Origin: Eupeodes corollae
Lineage: Eukaryota > Arthropoda > Insecta > Diptera > Syrphidae
Assembly (NCBI RefSeq): GCF_945859685.1
Contig: NC_079147.1
Coordinates: 266,714,572 to 266,778,571, forward strand
Direction: 5' to 3'
DNA: 64,000 nucleotides
In this document: one piece after another, positions 46,895-57,552 of the stretch
Position numbering within the stretch: position 1 is the stretch's first letter
How the letters are laid out: each line of letters begins with the position of its first letter
Translations under genes and position numbers: made by a program
The notes under the pieces: generated by a model
Seen by the model: only the letters and a program-made list of their open reading frames with translations
Databases searched by the model: none
Told to the model about the DNA's origin: nothing

Positions 46895-47212
46895 TGTGAG
46901 CGCCGGTAGAGTAGCGGAATCAAAGTGCTCTAACCTTTATATTTACTGTCCACAATTTTTGCATAAGCTAGTGTTTTCTGTTGTCATCTTCTGGATGTAC
47001 AAAAAAGCACTATATCGTCCGCAAATCTAATGTTCTTTAGGAGTTGTTCACATATCTTTTTACCATATTTTATCTTAGAGTTTTCCTTTTCAGAAATGTC
47101 CTCTAAAACTGCACTAAATAGCGGTGGTGAAAATGGGTCACCTCGTTTTACTCCTTTTGTTATTATAAACGTACGTCCTGTGATCTCTATTTTTATTTGT
47201 GCTACATTATTT
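46895..47212 (-). pseudogene. RTE-like reverse transcriptase, catalytic piece
   Basis: The minus strand reads NNVAQIKIEITGRTFIITKG, then VKRGDPFSPPLFSAVLEDI, KIKYGKKICEQLLKNIRF and RFADDIVLFCTSR. The G..QGDP.SP.LF.AVLE block and LRFADDIVL are typical of RTE-clade reverse transcriptases, and the catalytic FADD is intact (about 47005-47016). The upstream part of the same ORF lies at 48770-49150, separated by repeat A copy 6 and a CR1-like fragment. Confidence 0.75.
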
Positions 47213-47213
47213 T

Positions 47214-48287
47214 TAACTTCCCATAGGAAGTTATTATAATGGGTCCGATTTATCAAATTGAAAATTTTGACATTTCTTGACGTTTCAAGGTCATTTTAGA
47301 TTTTTAGAAAGATGTCGTAAGTCCGTACGTCTGTACGTTCGCGACGTTTTTTTCGTTGTCCATAGCTCAAGAAATTTTGTTATACAGATAATAATCCAGA
47401 AAGAAGATTAAAAAAAAAGGTGAACCCTTAAAATCTTACGAACTAAAAACGCTACAGACTTGAATTAATTTTGATATAATATATTGTAACGTGATACCAA
47501 ACAAGTATACTTTTTGAAAAAAATCCAATCAACGGTTGTTTTTTATAAATCAAAATAACTGAAACAAAAATTGTCACTTCCAAAATTTTACGAATAAAAA
47601 ATGATGATGATCTCCAAAACAATTTTGTGCAATGTAAAATAACGTTTTAAATATCTGGTAAGATTTTGAGAAAAATCTTGTATACAGTTTTCTTACAAAA
47701 AATAAAAACTTAAACGAAAATTTAATAAAATTTGGTAAAAATTGATTTTCGACTCCAATATCTTTTCAAATTGAGATATTGGCTTTAAACTCCTTTTATA
47801 TTTTAAAAAAATATTGTTTTCAACACTCAGTAAAATTTTTAGGAAAATCTAATTAAGATTTTTTTTACAAAAAATAAAAACCTCGACTCAAATAGCTATT
47901 TAAAAATTAAAAATATTGTCTTCGAACTTTTTTTGTTTCACAGAAAATATTGTTTTCGATATTTACCAATCCAACATTCCGTTTTGCATAAGAAAATAAA
48001 ATCTTCAAAAAATAGTACGCAAATTGGGTAAAAAATGATGTTCGGTTCTTGATATCTCTCAAATTAATTTCATTCATCCAATTTGTAAAAATCTATTTCA
48101 CAAAACTGGATTTTCAAACAAAACTATTTCTTTATATGAAAATATTGTTGGTTATTAAAAAAATTGTAAGAATAATTCAACTGACAACTTTTTTAACCCA
48201 ACACGAAAACCTACAAACTTTTAAGCAAGACAAATATACAGACGGGATGGGAAGTTATCAGGGTGGGTCGCAATCCAGCCTCTTTTT
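47214..48287 (+). repeat. Repeat A, copy 6
   Basis: One of the best-preserved copies. The left-end hairpin TAACTTCCCATAGGAAGTTA is at 47214-47233, followed by GGGTCCGATTTATC and CATTTCTTGACGTTTCAAGG. The right end is ACGGGATGGGAAGTTATCAG, then GGTGGGTCGCAATCCAGCC and TCTTTTT at 48287. It sits directly against the RTE fragment, i.e. inserted into or beside it. Confidence 0.8.
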
Positions 48288-48329
48288 GCATTTGTTTTTG
48301 GTAGTCTTAATAACGTTTGGATTAATTTG

Positions 48330-48720
48330 TTTTTAATAATTACAGGGCACTCAAGGGGTTATTAATACCCTTATAAAGTTTTAAGTTAAAACACAGTTTG
48401 AGCTTTAGGTAAATAGTGATGGATTAAAAAGGAAATACCTGTGCTTATCGGTCTTTAAGTTTTGAAAAACAAAATTATAGGGAGAAACAGAGTTAGGTAA
48501 AGCATTAAAAATTCTCGATGTGCCGTTAAAAAAGAATCTCTATACTTGATAATACGTCTGAAATTGAATCCAAGGTGAAACTAATAAGCTTATCTAGAAG
48601 TTCGAGTATTAAGGCTTAATTGCTTGAGGGGGAGAATGAAACGGGCTAATTCGAAAATGTTTGTAAAAATAACATTGAAACACCGAAAAAATAACATTGA
48701 AACACCGAAAGGCATGAAAC
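48330..48720 (-). pseudogene. 3' end of a CR1-like element
   Basis: The minus strand reads MLFFRCFNVIFTNIFELARF, ILPLKQLSLNTRTSR, then after frame slips FNFRRIIKYRDSF and SRIFNALPNSVSPYN. These align in order with the C-terminal blocks of the CR1-like element at 7567-7896 (FYSYFNRLCSSEIASCIPPF, FGRTMKYRDSF, TRMWNALP). 'aataacattgaaacaccgaaa' is tandemly duplicated at about 48668-48710. Confidence 0.65.
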
Positions 48721-48769
48721 ATTGAGGCAGTGTTTGAGTCATGTAATTGTTTCGGTTATAGTTCGGATT

Positions 48770-49150
48770 AATATTTTTGTTTTTCAAGGATGTCCACATT
48801 GTACTGTCTTCAACAGAGTCAAATGCTTTACTGAAGTCTATAGGTAACAAGTAGATTGGTAGTCGGAATGTATTGCACTTTTCTATTAATTGATTCTTCT
48901 TCTTCTTCTCTGAATCCAGACTGTTAACTAGGTTGTTTCTAATTAAAAAATTCTTCTTGATGATTTTGTAGAGTGTTTTAAAAAACAACTTATAACTTAT
49001 CGAAATATTACTTATGGGTCCGTAGTTATTAACATAGTCTTGTTTTCCTTCCGTTTGTTTAAGCGCTATTGTTGTTTCTCTCCAGTGTGTAGGGATATGT
49101 TGCGTTTGTTTTATTCTTTTTAATAAAGATGTAAAAACTTCAGAAACCTA
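48770..49150 (-). pseudogene. RTE-like reverse transcriptase, 5' piece
   Basis: The minus strand reads IPTHWRETTIALKQTEGKQD, YVNNYGPISNISISYKLF, FKTLYKIIKKNFLIRN, then QLIEKCNTFRLPIYLLPIDF and SKAFDSVEDSTMWTSLKNK. The NNYRPIS-type block and the catalytic A motif DFSKAFDSVE identify an RTE-type reverse transcriptase. It probably belongs to the same element as 46895-47212. The frame runs into the CR1-like fragment at about 48720-48770, giving one artificial fused ORF. Confidence 0.75.
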
Positions 49151-52100
49151 TTATTTTCCGTGGGTTATTATTTATAAGGAAATTCCATCATTTCAAATGC
49201 ATTTGTCCTTTTTCAAATCGTATGTAGCCCTTTCTTTTGCAAGTTTTTGAGAAAGAGGTTTTATTTTGATATTTAAAAAAAAACTCCTTTTTGAAAATTT
49301 AACGGTTGTTTAGTTTACTCAACACAAAGCATATTATTAACAATTAAAAACGGTATAATTACTATATTTTTGTCATGAAATTTTACTTAACTAATTGGCA
49401 CATTTAAGGCTTCATATCTTCGATAACTTCTCAATAAAAATCACAAATGGAATATTCATACTTGAAAAAAATGCTCCAGTAGCTTCAAAATTCAAAATGA
49501 AGCACATTATTGGAAATTATATTGACGTCATAGACAAACTTTATGATTTAAACAAAAGTAGCCACTTTTAAGACACAACCAAAAATATTCCCAAGTTTGG
49601 TAAATTTCTCTTTAGGAAACAGCTTTGACTTAAAGTATTCATTGCATACTTTTGGAAGTTTTTAAATGAAACTTCTACTTGTATTTTAAGGGCAATGTTT
49701 AGAAGTTTTTTGGTACATTTGTAAGTACAACAGATGTTCATTTCATTACCATTTTTTAAGGTAATATGATTTTGTGTTCTTAAAATGTTACCTCAGAATA
49801 TCTTACTATATTATTGCTAAGTACATCATCAATTATTTATTTGAAGTCGATTTCTATGCTCAACTTTTGTCTAAGAAACATGAATTTAGGTTTAAGTACT
49901 TTGAAATGGTGAGAAATGTCAACATTTTAAATTCAACAAATTTATTAAAATAACTTTCAATGAACTAATGCAAGTTTAAAAACCTAATATGAAACTCATA
50001 AAACAAGCCCATAAGTCATAAGATTCAAATTCTATAAAAATAATGATTACTCTTAATATCCTTATTTTTGGAAACAGGTACTTGGGAACAGTCTTTTTAG
50101 TTTAGGGTTTAATATAAACTTACAAGCTTAGTGAATCAAAGTGAATTTACTGAACAAACTTATTTATGCTCTTGGGTATCGTATCTTTAAGTCACTGAAA
50201 AATAATACATATATGTTTAAAGTATTACTAACTCCGAGCTAACTCATAAGCAAAAAACTGTAATTTTTTTGTTTTCCCTCGAAATTCAAGCTGATCTTAT
50301 TCAAACACAATTTTCGTGTTATTCAAAAACATGGGAGTTATTAGCGAAATCCATTCAAATTCAATGAACTCAAAACATAAACAATCTTTCAAAAAGTAAT
50401 TTTTTCTTTCACCCTAAGTATCTTCGCCTATACGATGTAGGCAAAGTACTCAAAAGGATATCACCCTTTTATAAAAGAAAATTATAAAGAGAAATTCCTG
50501 TGAAGAGCCTCATTTTTTTTTACAAAAACACAAAACTGAATTGCTCAAAAATCTTTCCCAGAACATAACCTCTGGCAAACATAACCAACGACATCCATTA
50601 CTTTTTGCTATCCATATAACTCCTAACAATTTCGCACAAAATATTCGTCCTTAACGCAAAAAATAAAAAAGAAAACACGAAACGAAAATAGAAAAACAAA
50701 AACTCCGTACAGAGATCCTTTGAGTTTATCCGACGTTATTCCATCCAAACACTCACTGTGACATAAGTGTAGCCTCAGAGCTTCTGATGTGAACAATGCA
50801 AGCACCATGATGATTCACCATGAGACGTCAACAGGCGGATGCGTGCTAATTAAAGCGAATTTGTCTACAAAGTAAGTGCCGCCGACATTTTTCTTGTACT
50901 CTTCAGATTTAGCTTCAGCTTTAGGTCTTTAGCTTTTTCTCAACGTTTTCTTGGAACGAAACGAACGAAAACGTCCTCCCTTACCATTTTTATTATTTTT
51001 GTTTTCCTCTGAGAAAAAGTCCATATCTATCTTTGCTTGTGACGATGACTCTTTGAAAAAATGGGAATTGGAATATTCATTTTCTCAAAACCCGGGCAAA
51101 TCCTCATGCCTATCATATTTCGCGTACAGATATACGTACCTACCAGCTTCAGCTCTGAGTTCAGTTCGGCTCTTATAAGGCATAAATGTAAGGATACATA
51201 GATACAATGGCGCAGTTTAAGCGTATCCCTCTCTGGATGGATATGAAGCTCTGGTGTAGAGGCACGCGAGAAAGTGCAGATGGCGCACGAAGGATTTTTT
51301 GTTTTTGTATACACGATATGACGATACGATAGAGTCCTGCAAAATTTCGTCTCTTCGTACTTCGTCGTCTCCGCACTTTAAAAGCAAGTGGGTAATTATA
51401 ATCCTTCATTCATTTTTACTCGTTTTCCTTATCCTTTTGCGCGATATGCAATATATACCATCACAGCCATAAACTTGTAGGTAGGACATAGGTAGGATAA
51501 GTTCAAAATGCTCAAAATCAAGAAGTAGCATCAGCGCGATGTCAAAGCACCACCGCACCGCAGCAGCGGGACAAATCCTTTGGCAGAGCGTGTTCTGTAT
51601 AATTTCACTCTCCACGGAATGCAAATATAGATGGTTCCTTGATGAATGGGATACATTTTCTGTTCTGAGTTCTGAGAGGAAGATACACGCGTATCTATCG
51701 CACAGATAAATAGACCGACCGACCCGGCTTGACTTGACTTGACAGATATGACAGCAATGGGGTGATGTGTAATATATGAAGGCATAACATCAGTGATATG
51801 GTGGAAACAAAGGAAATCCTTTGATCTTAAAAAAGGCATGTACGCGAGTTGTGATTTTTCACGACTCTTTCGTTGTATTTTCTTTTTTAGCTTTTTATTT
51901 TTTGATTCTTTTTTAGAGTGAATTTTTGCAAAAGATGCAAAAGGTAAGCACCTTCGAAAACAAAAGTGAGTTTTGGGTGGGATTCAAAAATTCTGTTTGT
52001 TCCAATGATGTTGTTTTATGTTTGGGGAGTTTTATGGGGATATCAAATTCCTTGAAGCTGTTTTCTTATTTCCTTAGCTTCTTTATCACACAATAATTAG

Positions 52101-52930
52101 CTGAAGAAAGAGTTGGTATGAAAAATAAAAAGTAAAAATACGTACCCTTTCTTCAGCGATTTACCATTCTTATTGCTTGATGTGAGGTTAATGAATTCTT
52201 TAGATTGTGACATTTTCCACGTAAGAAAAATTTAAATCATCTTCTCCTTTAAAAAAAATTACATATCACATTTTTTAATGGCTTAAAATCTGTAAAACGT
52301 TGATAATTTAAATAGGTTACTTTTTGTATTAATATAATTTCGCCAAAAGTACTAGAAAGGCTTTGAATGTAGAAAGAATCTAAAACATGAACATTAACAG
52401 AAAGTTGGGATGCGATTCTCATTGATACTTTAGATTTTCGCACTTGCACCTGATTTTATTTCCAAAAACTTCAAAAATAGCATCTTGAAGTCGAGAAATT
52501 TAAAGGTGAGCATCAGATGCTTGTGATTCTGGGGCAAAAATTGAGGTAAACGCAAGTTTCTCAACAATTCAAAGAGATGATAAAACTATTTAATTTCGGT
52601 GGCCCTGATGGGTCAACCTTTTACTTTCATGTTTTGGGCAAATAAAAAGGTGTTGAAAGTTTCATCATAACTGTGAAGGGGGTGTTGTTATATTGAAAGC
52701 TATCATTTAAGGTTGAAGGTTTATTTTTTAAATTTTCATTTACTCGATGCGCATAATAAAAGCTTGGACATCTGATCTAAACACTATTGAATACACTTAG
52801 TAATGGTAAGTAGGGGAGAAAACATTGAACTTTAAAAACACCCTGAGACTGTATTCCTTTAATTTTAAATGTAGACATTTTGCCAATTCGGTCTTGAAAA
52901 TAAAATTATCACGATTTTCATTTCGGGAGT
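49151..52930. other. Long anonymous stretch
   Basis: AT-rich from 49150 to 50620. A very diverged inverted repeat A end lies at 49885-49975 ('tactttgaaatggtgagaaatgtcaacattttaaattcaacaaat'). From about 50700 to 51850 the composition is more mixed and free of transposon motifs. Several overlapping ORFs there have no recognisable domain. Confidence 0.4.
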
Positions 52931-52935
52931 ATGAA

Positions 52936-53840
52936 ATGTCACGACAAAGAACAAGAAAAACCTCTCAGGGCGTGATTTCCAAAAGAAATATTAGAATAGA
53001 AACAGCAGAAGAAGTCCTAAAAAATGGCAAATCAATGCAAAGTGTTTCAAAGGCTTATAATATCGGTGACGTTGCTTTGTTCGGAAAACTCAATTTTCCC
53101 TAAAAACGCTGTATTACGAAGTATGTATTTATAAAAAAAAAAACATCGAATTGTTTTCATGTTTTTTTTCTATTGAAGGGAAAATGGGAAATAATTGTGC
53201 TGATTTATACTATGGACTTACGACAAAAGAGTTTTCCAAAACTGGCATACCAAGTGGCAAGCTATTATAATTTCAGCTATTTGGAATTTGAATCAAAGGA
53301 CAGGTGAAGAATGGCTCGATCCTTTTCTAAAGCACCATTCGAAAACCTGAACGAACAAGTTTAGCCAGATTAATGAACTTCAACAAACCTAATGTGTCAA
53401 AGTTCTTCAACAGTTTGTTTGATGTAATTGATTGTTAAAAATTTCAGCCACAAGATGTCTTTAATATCGATGAAACCGATCTTTCAACCGTCCATAAGCC
53501 ATCAAACGTTGTTGAAAAAAATGGCAAGAAGCAAGTCGGAGCCATTGCATCCGCCGAGCGAGGAACGCTGGTAACCATGTGCCTTGCTGTAGGAAATGCA
53601 GTTCTTCCTCTTTTTATATTTCCCCTAAAATAATACAATACGGTATTCCTTAAAGGCGAACCCATCGGCAGAATTTGAGCAACTAATAAATCAGGATGGA
53701 TGCAGTCGGAGTTCATAAACTTTATAGAACAATGTTTAATGATCATGTCAATGTGATTAAATGTGAGGATAAGGAAAAGATGGCCTAAATCACTAAATTG
53801 GGGAACACCAGAAGTAGCTTGATTCGGAGTGAAAACAGCG
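52936..53840 (+). pseudogene. Pogo/Tigger (jerky-like) transposase relic
   Basis: The start MSRQRTRKTSQGVISKRNIR, IETAEEVLKNGKSMQSVSKA, YNIGDVALF is the N-terminal pipsqueak-type helix-turn-helix. Frame-shifted pieces follow: YGLTTKEF with KLAYQVASYYN, GEEWLDPFLKHH (about 53305-53340), NFNKPNVSKFFNSLFDV, QDVFNIDETDLSTVHKPSNV (about 53447-53505; IDET holds the first catalytic Asp of DDE_1) and GAIASAERGTLVTMCLAVGN. Then NAVLPLFIFP and SGWMQSEFINFIEQ lead toward the second catalytic block, which is not preserved. Stops and frameshifts occur throughout. No TIRs were found. Confidence 0.75.
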
Positions 53841-54079
53841 GATTTTCAAAGAAAGAATAGTAATGCATTTCAGGAAAAGAGTTTTAAAACATAAGGAGTA
53901 AAATTTGAAGACTATAAGATTATAGGAAATTTTTCCAAATACTTTGCTGAAGTCCGATGAGACCATATCAGTTTCATTCCCGTTTTCTAAGGCTCTTAGA
54001 TGAATAAAATGAACTATACAATGTTTATGGTTGAAGATATATCTAAGTCGTGCTGTGCTGGGTTGGGTACTTTAATTTA
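53841..54079. other. Short unassigned stretch
   Basis: Nothing recognised. Confidence 0.3.
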
Positions 54080-54310
54080 AGAAATTTTTAGTATATAAGG
54101 AAGTTTATCAATTAGTCGATAATATTTATCACCTCAATTTTCGGCCTCTTTCTTGTGAATTGGAGTTATGAAAGATGTTTTCCATATCTTAGGAATTGTT
54201 TCTTGAGATAAGGATAAATGAAAAATTTTAGATAGAGGAATTATAAGAGAGGAAGTACATTTTTTAGAAAAATTGCGGGAATACCATCAGTGCCTATAGT
54301 GAACTCATTG
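54080..54310 (-). pseudogene. Jockey-like reverse transcriptase fragment
   Basis: The minus strand reads GTDGIPAIFLKNVLPLL, with a frame change LSKIFHLSLSQETIPKIW, then KTSFITPIHKKEAEN and a degenerate YYRPI. These are the first reverse transcriptase blocks of jockey-type elements. Only this segment is visible. Confidence 0.6.
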
Positions 54311-54835
54311 TGTTGAGAAAAATGTTTGCTCAATGGCTGATGCAATTGGGTATATATCATTTAAATATAAATACAATGTGTATACAAAAATAAGATTGAT
54401 TTCAATGTCTGTTTTTTCACTGATTTCTAGTGGAAAACCCATTTTTACCAATTTTAATTGTTTGTTATTGTTTACAAAACAAAAATACCGATTGCATTTT
54501 TTTAAAACATATTTTGACTAAATGTTTGAAGGTAACATCTTTAATTGTTAAAAAGATATGCAAGACAAAAATCAGATGTCAAACAAGTTATTCTTTGAGG
54601 TATAAAATTATTTTGGAGTTAACATCATTCGAAAAATATTCTTGATGACAAATATCTTTTTCCAGTTTTTTATATTTAAAAAAAGATTTTAATTGAATTT
54701 TTGTTTCGAATCTATAGAAATTTGGTATCAGTTCAAAAAAGATACAATTTAATTGAATTCGCAAACGTAGTTGGTTCGAGAGATATTTTAGGTCAAACAA
54801 ACTTTTCACTTTTTTTACTTGCGACACATAGGAAC
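54311..54835. other. AT-rich spacer
   Basis: No gene recognised. Confidence 0.4.
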
Positions 54836-54837
54836 TA

Positions 54838-55915
54838 CGAGGGGCGTTTAATATATTCTCGGTATCGGGGTGAAGCTGTGGTTATATATATAAATTGACT
54901 TATTTATCAAGTAATACTATTATTTTAGTGCATTCATGTAAAATTTCATATAAATGTGATTATTATTTACCGTTAAATCTCTATTTAAACAGAATCATAA
55001 TGGCAACTGAAACGATTATGGTGAAAATTGAGCATCGCGCTGTAATTAAATTTCTCACTAAGCAAGGAAAAAGTCAAAAAACTATTCATGCAGAAATGGT
55101 GGCAGTTTACTAGGGTTCCGCAACTTCATTATCAACTGTGCAAAAGTGGTCAAGTGAGTTCAATAGAGGCAGAGAGAGCATTGAAGACGACCCCCGCTCC
55201 GGCGCCCCGGCTTGTGCTTGTACTGGAGAAAGCATCAAAGAAGTCGAAAAACTTGTTCTCGAGGATGCCCAAATAAAGGTGAAAATGATGGCAGAGATCA
55301 CCAAGCTTTCGACTGGTACCATTCACACCATCCTTCATGACCATCTTAACCTTTCAAAGGTCAGTGCAAGGTGGGTGCCACGAATGCTCACAGCCAGCGC
55401 CTCAGAAAAAAGTGAGAATCGCATGCTGTAGAGAGCTTTTGGAGATGTGTAGTGAGAACGCGGAGGGTGTTATGCATCGGATTGTTACTGGGGACGAAAC
55501 ATGGGTTCACTACTATGACCCTAAAAGCAAACAAGAGTCCATGCAGTGGCATAAAAAAGGAACAGACCCCCCGAAGAAGTTCAAAGTCACTCCGTCTGCC
55601 GGGAAGCTCATGGCCACAGTTTTTTGGGACTCAAAGGGAATCTTACTCATTAAGTACAAAAAAAAAGGTGAAACCATCAACGCCAAATCCTACGCTTCCA
55701 CTTTGCATAATTTGCGGGAGGAAATTAAAAAGAAAAGACGGGGTAAACTCGCAGCGGGTGTGTTGCTTCTTCATGACAACGCTCCTGTTCACACGGCGCG
55801 AGTTTCCAAGGCTGCTGTGCGAGATTGTGGTTTTGAAGAAATTCAACATTCACCCTATAGTTCAGACCTTACCCCTAGTGATTACTTCCTGTTTCCGGAT
55901 TTCGTATATGGCAAG
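54838..55915 (+). mobile_element. mariner element (DD34D), 3'-truncated
   Basis: The 5' terminus CGAGGGGCGTTTAATATATT follows TA at 54836-54837 and looks like a mariner terminal repeat. A leader of about 160 bp precedes the transposase start at 55000. The 3' part of the gene and the 3' terminal repeat are missing: at about 55905-55920 the sequence changes into repeat B. Confidence 0.8.
55000..55905 (+). pseudogene. mariner transposase, one stop, one frameshift, 3' truncated
   Basis: ATG at 55000 gives MATETIMVKIEHRAVIKFLT and KQGKSQKTIHAEM, the N-terminal helix-turn-helix. A TAG at 55112 interrupts AVY-GSA, but the same frame continues STVQKWSSEFNRGRESIEDD, DPRSGAPACACTGESI, KMMAEITKLSTGTIHTILHD. 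A one-base insertion near 55398 shifts to the next frame: KKVRIACCRELLEMCSENAE, IVTGDETWVHYYDPKSK (first catalytic Asp), a WHKKG block, VFWDSKGILLI, LLHDNAPVHTARVS (second Asp) and YSSDLTPSDYFLF (third Asp). Counting gives exactly 34 residues between the last two, so DD34D is complete. About the last 50-60 residues are lost at the junction with repeat B. Subfamily not assigned. Confidence 0.85.
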
Positions 55916-55919
55916 ATTG

Positions 55920-56340
55920 CTTTCGTTAAAATTTCCAATTCAAGATTTTAATCAAACATGAAAATACGATGGTAGAGAAGTTGAAAAAAGTGGGTCCCCC
56001 AACTCTGTCTGTCTGTCCACTACCCTATGGCCAATTGAGTCGATTAACTTCAACGTTTGGCCATTTTTTTATTATTTTTAGACTTAAAATAACGTAAACA
56101 TTTTTGTTGGTCCAAAATCGAAAATTGGAAATGTCTCCAAAACGAACCGAACTATTTTTTTTTAATTTTCTCAATTTTTTTTTTCATTTGGCTTCTTTTA
56201 ATAAATAAATAAATGTTTGTATTACAGAAGGGTACCCCTCATGAAACCCATATTCAGTTTTAAAGTTTTTCTCAAAAACCAAAGCACCGATTTCAATAAT
56301 TTTGTTCTCGAAATTCTAGATCTCGAAAATGGTTTATGAT
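55920..56340 (+). repeat. Repeat B, copy 3
   Basis: 'caagattttaatcaaacatgaaaatacgatggtagagaagttg' is followed by AAAAAAGTGGGTCCCCCAAC, TCTGTCTGTCTGTCC and, later, 'tttggcttcttttaata' with 'gaagggtacccct' (about 56228). It replaces the mariner 3' end on its left and touches repeat A on its right. Confidence 0.65.
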
Positions 56341-56343
56341 TTT

Positions 56344-57552
56344 TAACTTCCCATAGGAAGTTATTGTAATGGGTCCGATTTGTCAAATTGAAAATTTTGA
56401 CATTTCTCGACGTTTCAAGGTCCCTAGAGTCAAAATAAAAGATTTTTAGAAAGATGTCTGTGCGTGCGTGTGAACGTATGTTCGTACGTCCGTACGTTCC
56501 AACGTTTTTTACGTTTTCCAAAGCTCAAGAACCAGAGATATCGATTTCAAATAAATATTGTTGTACAGATAATAAGGCAGAAAGATGCAGAAAGGGCTCT
56601 CAAGAAAATTGCGTGGGTTATTTTTTTACCATACCAGTTTGAAAATTTTGGTTAGCCCTAAATATCTTACAAACCAAAAACGCTAGAGACATGAATTAAA
56701 TTTTATATAATAAACTGTAAAGTGATACCAAACAAGTATATTTTTTGGAAAAATTCCATTTAACGGTTTTTTATAAATCAAAAATACTGAAAACAAATTT
56801 GTCACCTCCAAAATTTTAAGACTAAAATATGATTTTATCTCCAAAACAATCTTGTGCAACGAAAAATTATGTTTTTGACATCTGATAAAATTTTGAGAAA
56901 AAAATTTTTTATAAAAAATAAAATCCAAAAAAAAAAATTACTTAAAATTGGTAAAAATTGAATATCGATATCTTTTCAAAAACTTAAAATTTTGGCTTCA
57001 ATCTTATTTTATCTTATAAGAAATATTGTTTTTAACATTCTGAAAAATGTTGAGAAAAATCGAATTGACAGTTTTTTTACAAAAAATAAAAACCTAAACA
57101 AAAATTAATAAAAATTGGTTTTCGACTCAAATATCTTTTCAAAAATGTGAAATATTGGCTTCAAACTAATTTTATCTTATAAGAAATATTGTTGTCAACA
57201 TTGGATAAAATTTTGAAAAAAATCGACTGGAAAGTTTTTTTTACAAAAAATAAAACTCTAAAAAAAAACAATACTAAAACTTGGTAAAAATTTACTTTCG
57301 ACTGAAATAGCCTTTGAAAAATTTAAAATATTGGCTTCAAACTTATTTTATTTCACAGAAAATATTGTTTTCGATATTCAGTAATTTTTATATAAAAATC
57401 CAACAATCCGTTTTTCATAAGAAAATAAAATCTACAAAAAATAGTACGCAAATTTGGTAAAAATTGATACGAGTACATATAGACAAACTTTAAAGCAAGA
57501 CAAATCGACAGACGAGATGGGAAGTTATCAGTGTGGGTCGCATACCAGCCTC
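56344..57552 (+). repeat. Repeat A, copy 7 (best preserved)
   Basis: The left end TAACTTCCCATAGGAAGTTA forms a 7-bp-stem hairpin (AACTTCC-CATA-GGAAGTT). Then come TGTAATGGGTCCGATTTGTC, CATTTCTCGACGTTTCAAGG and a CGTACG-rich tract at about 56480-56505. The body contains three tandem units, 'ttggcttca' at 56992, 57155 and 57331 (163 and 176 bp apart). The right end is GACGAGATGGGAAGTTATCA, GTGTGGGTCGCATACCAGCC and TCTTTTTTTT. Left GGAAGTTATTGTAATGGGTC and right GGAAGTTATCAGTGTGGGTC are also direct-repeat-like. No ORF of its own. Confidence 0.8.
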
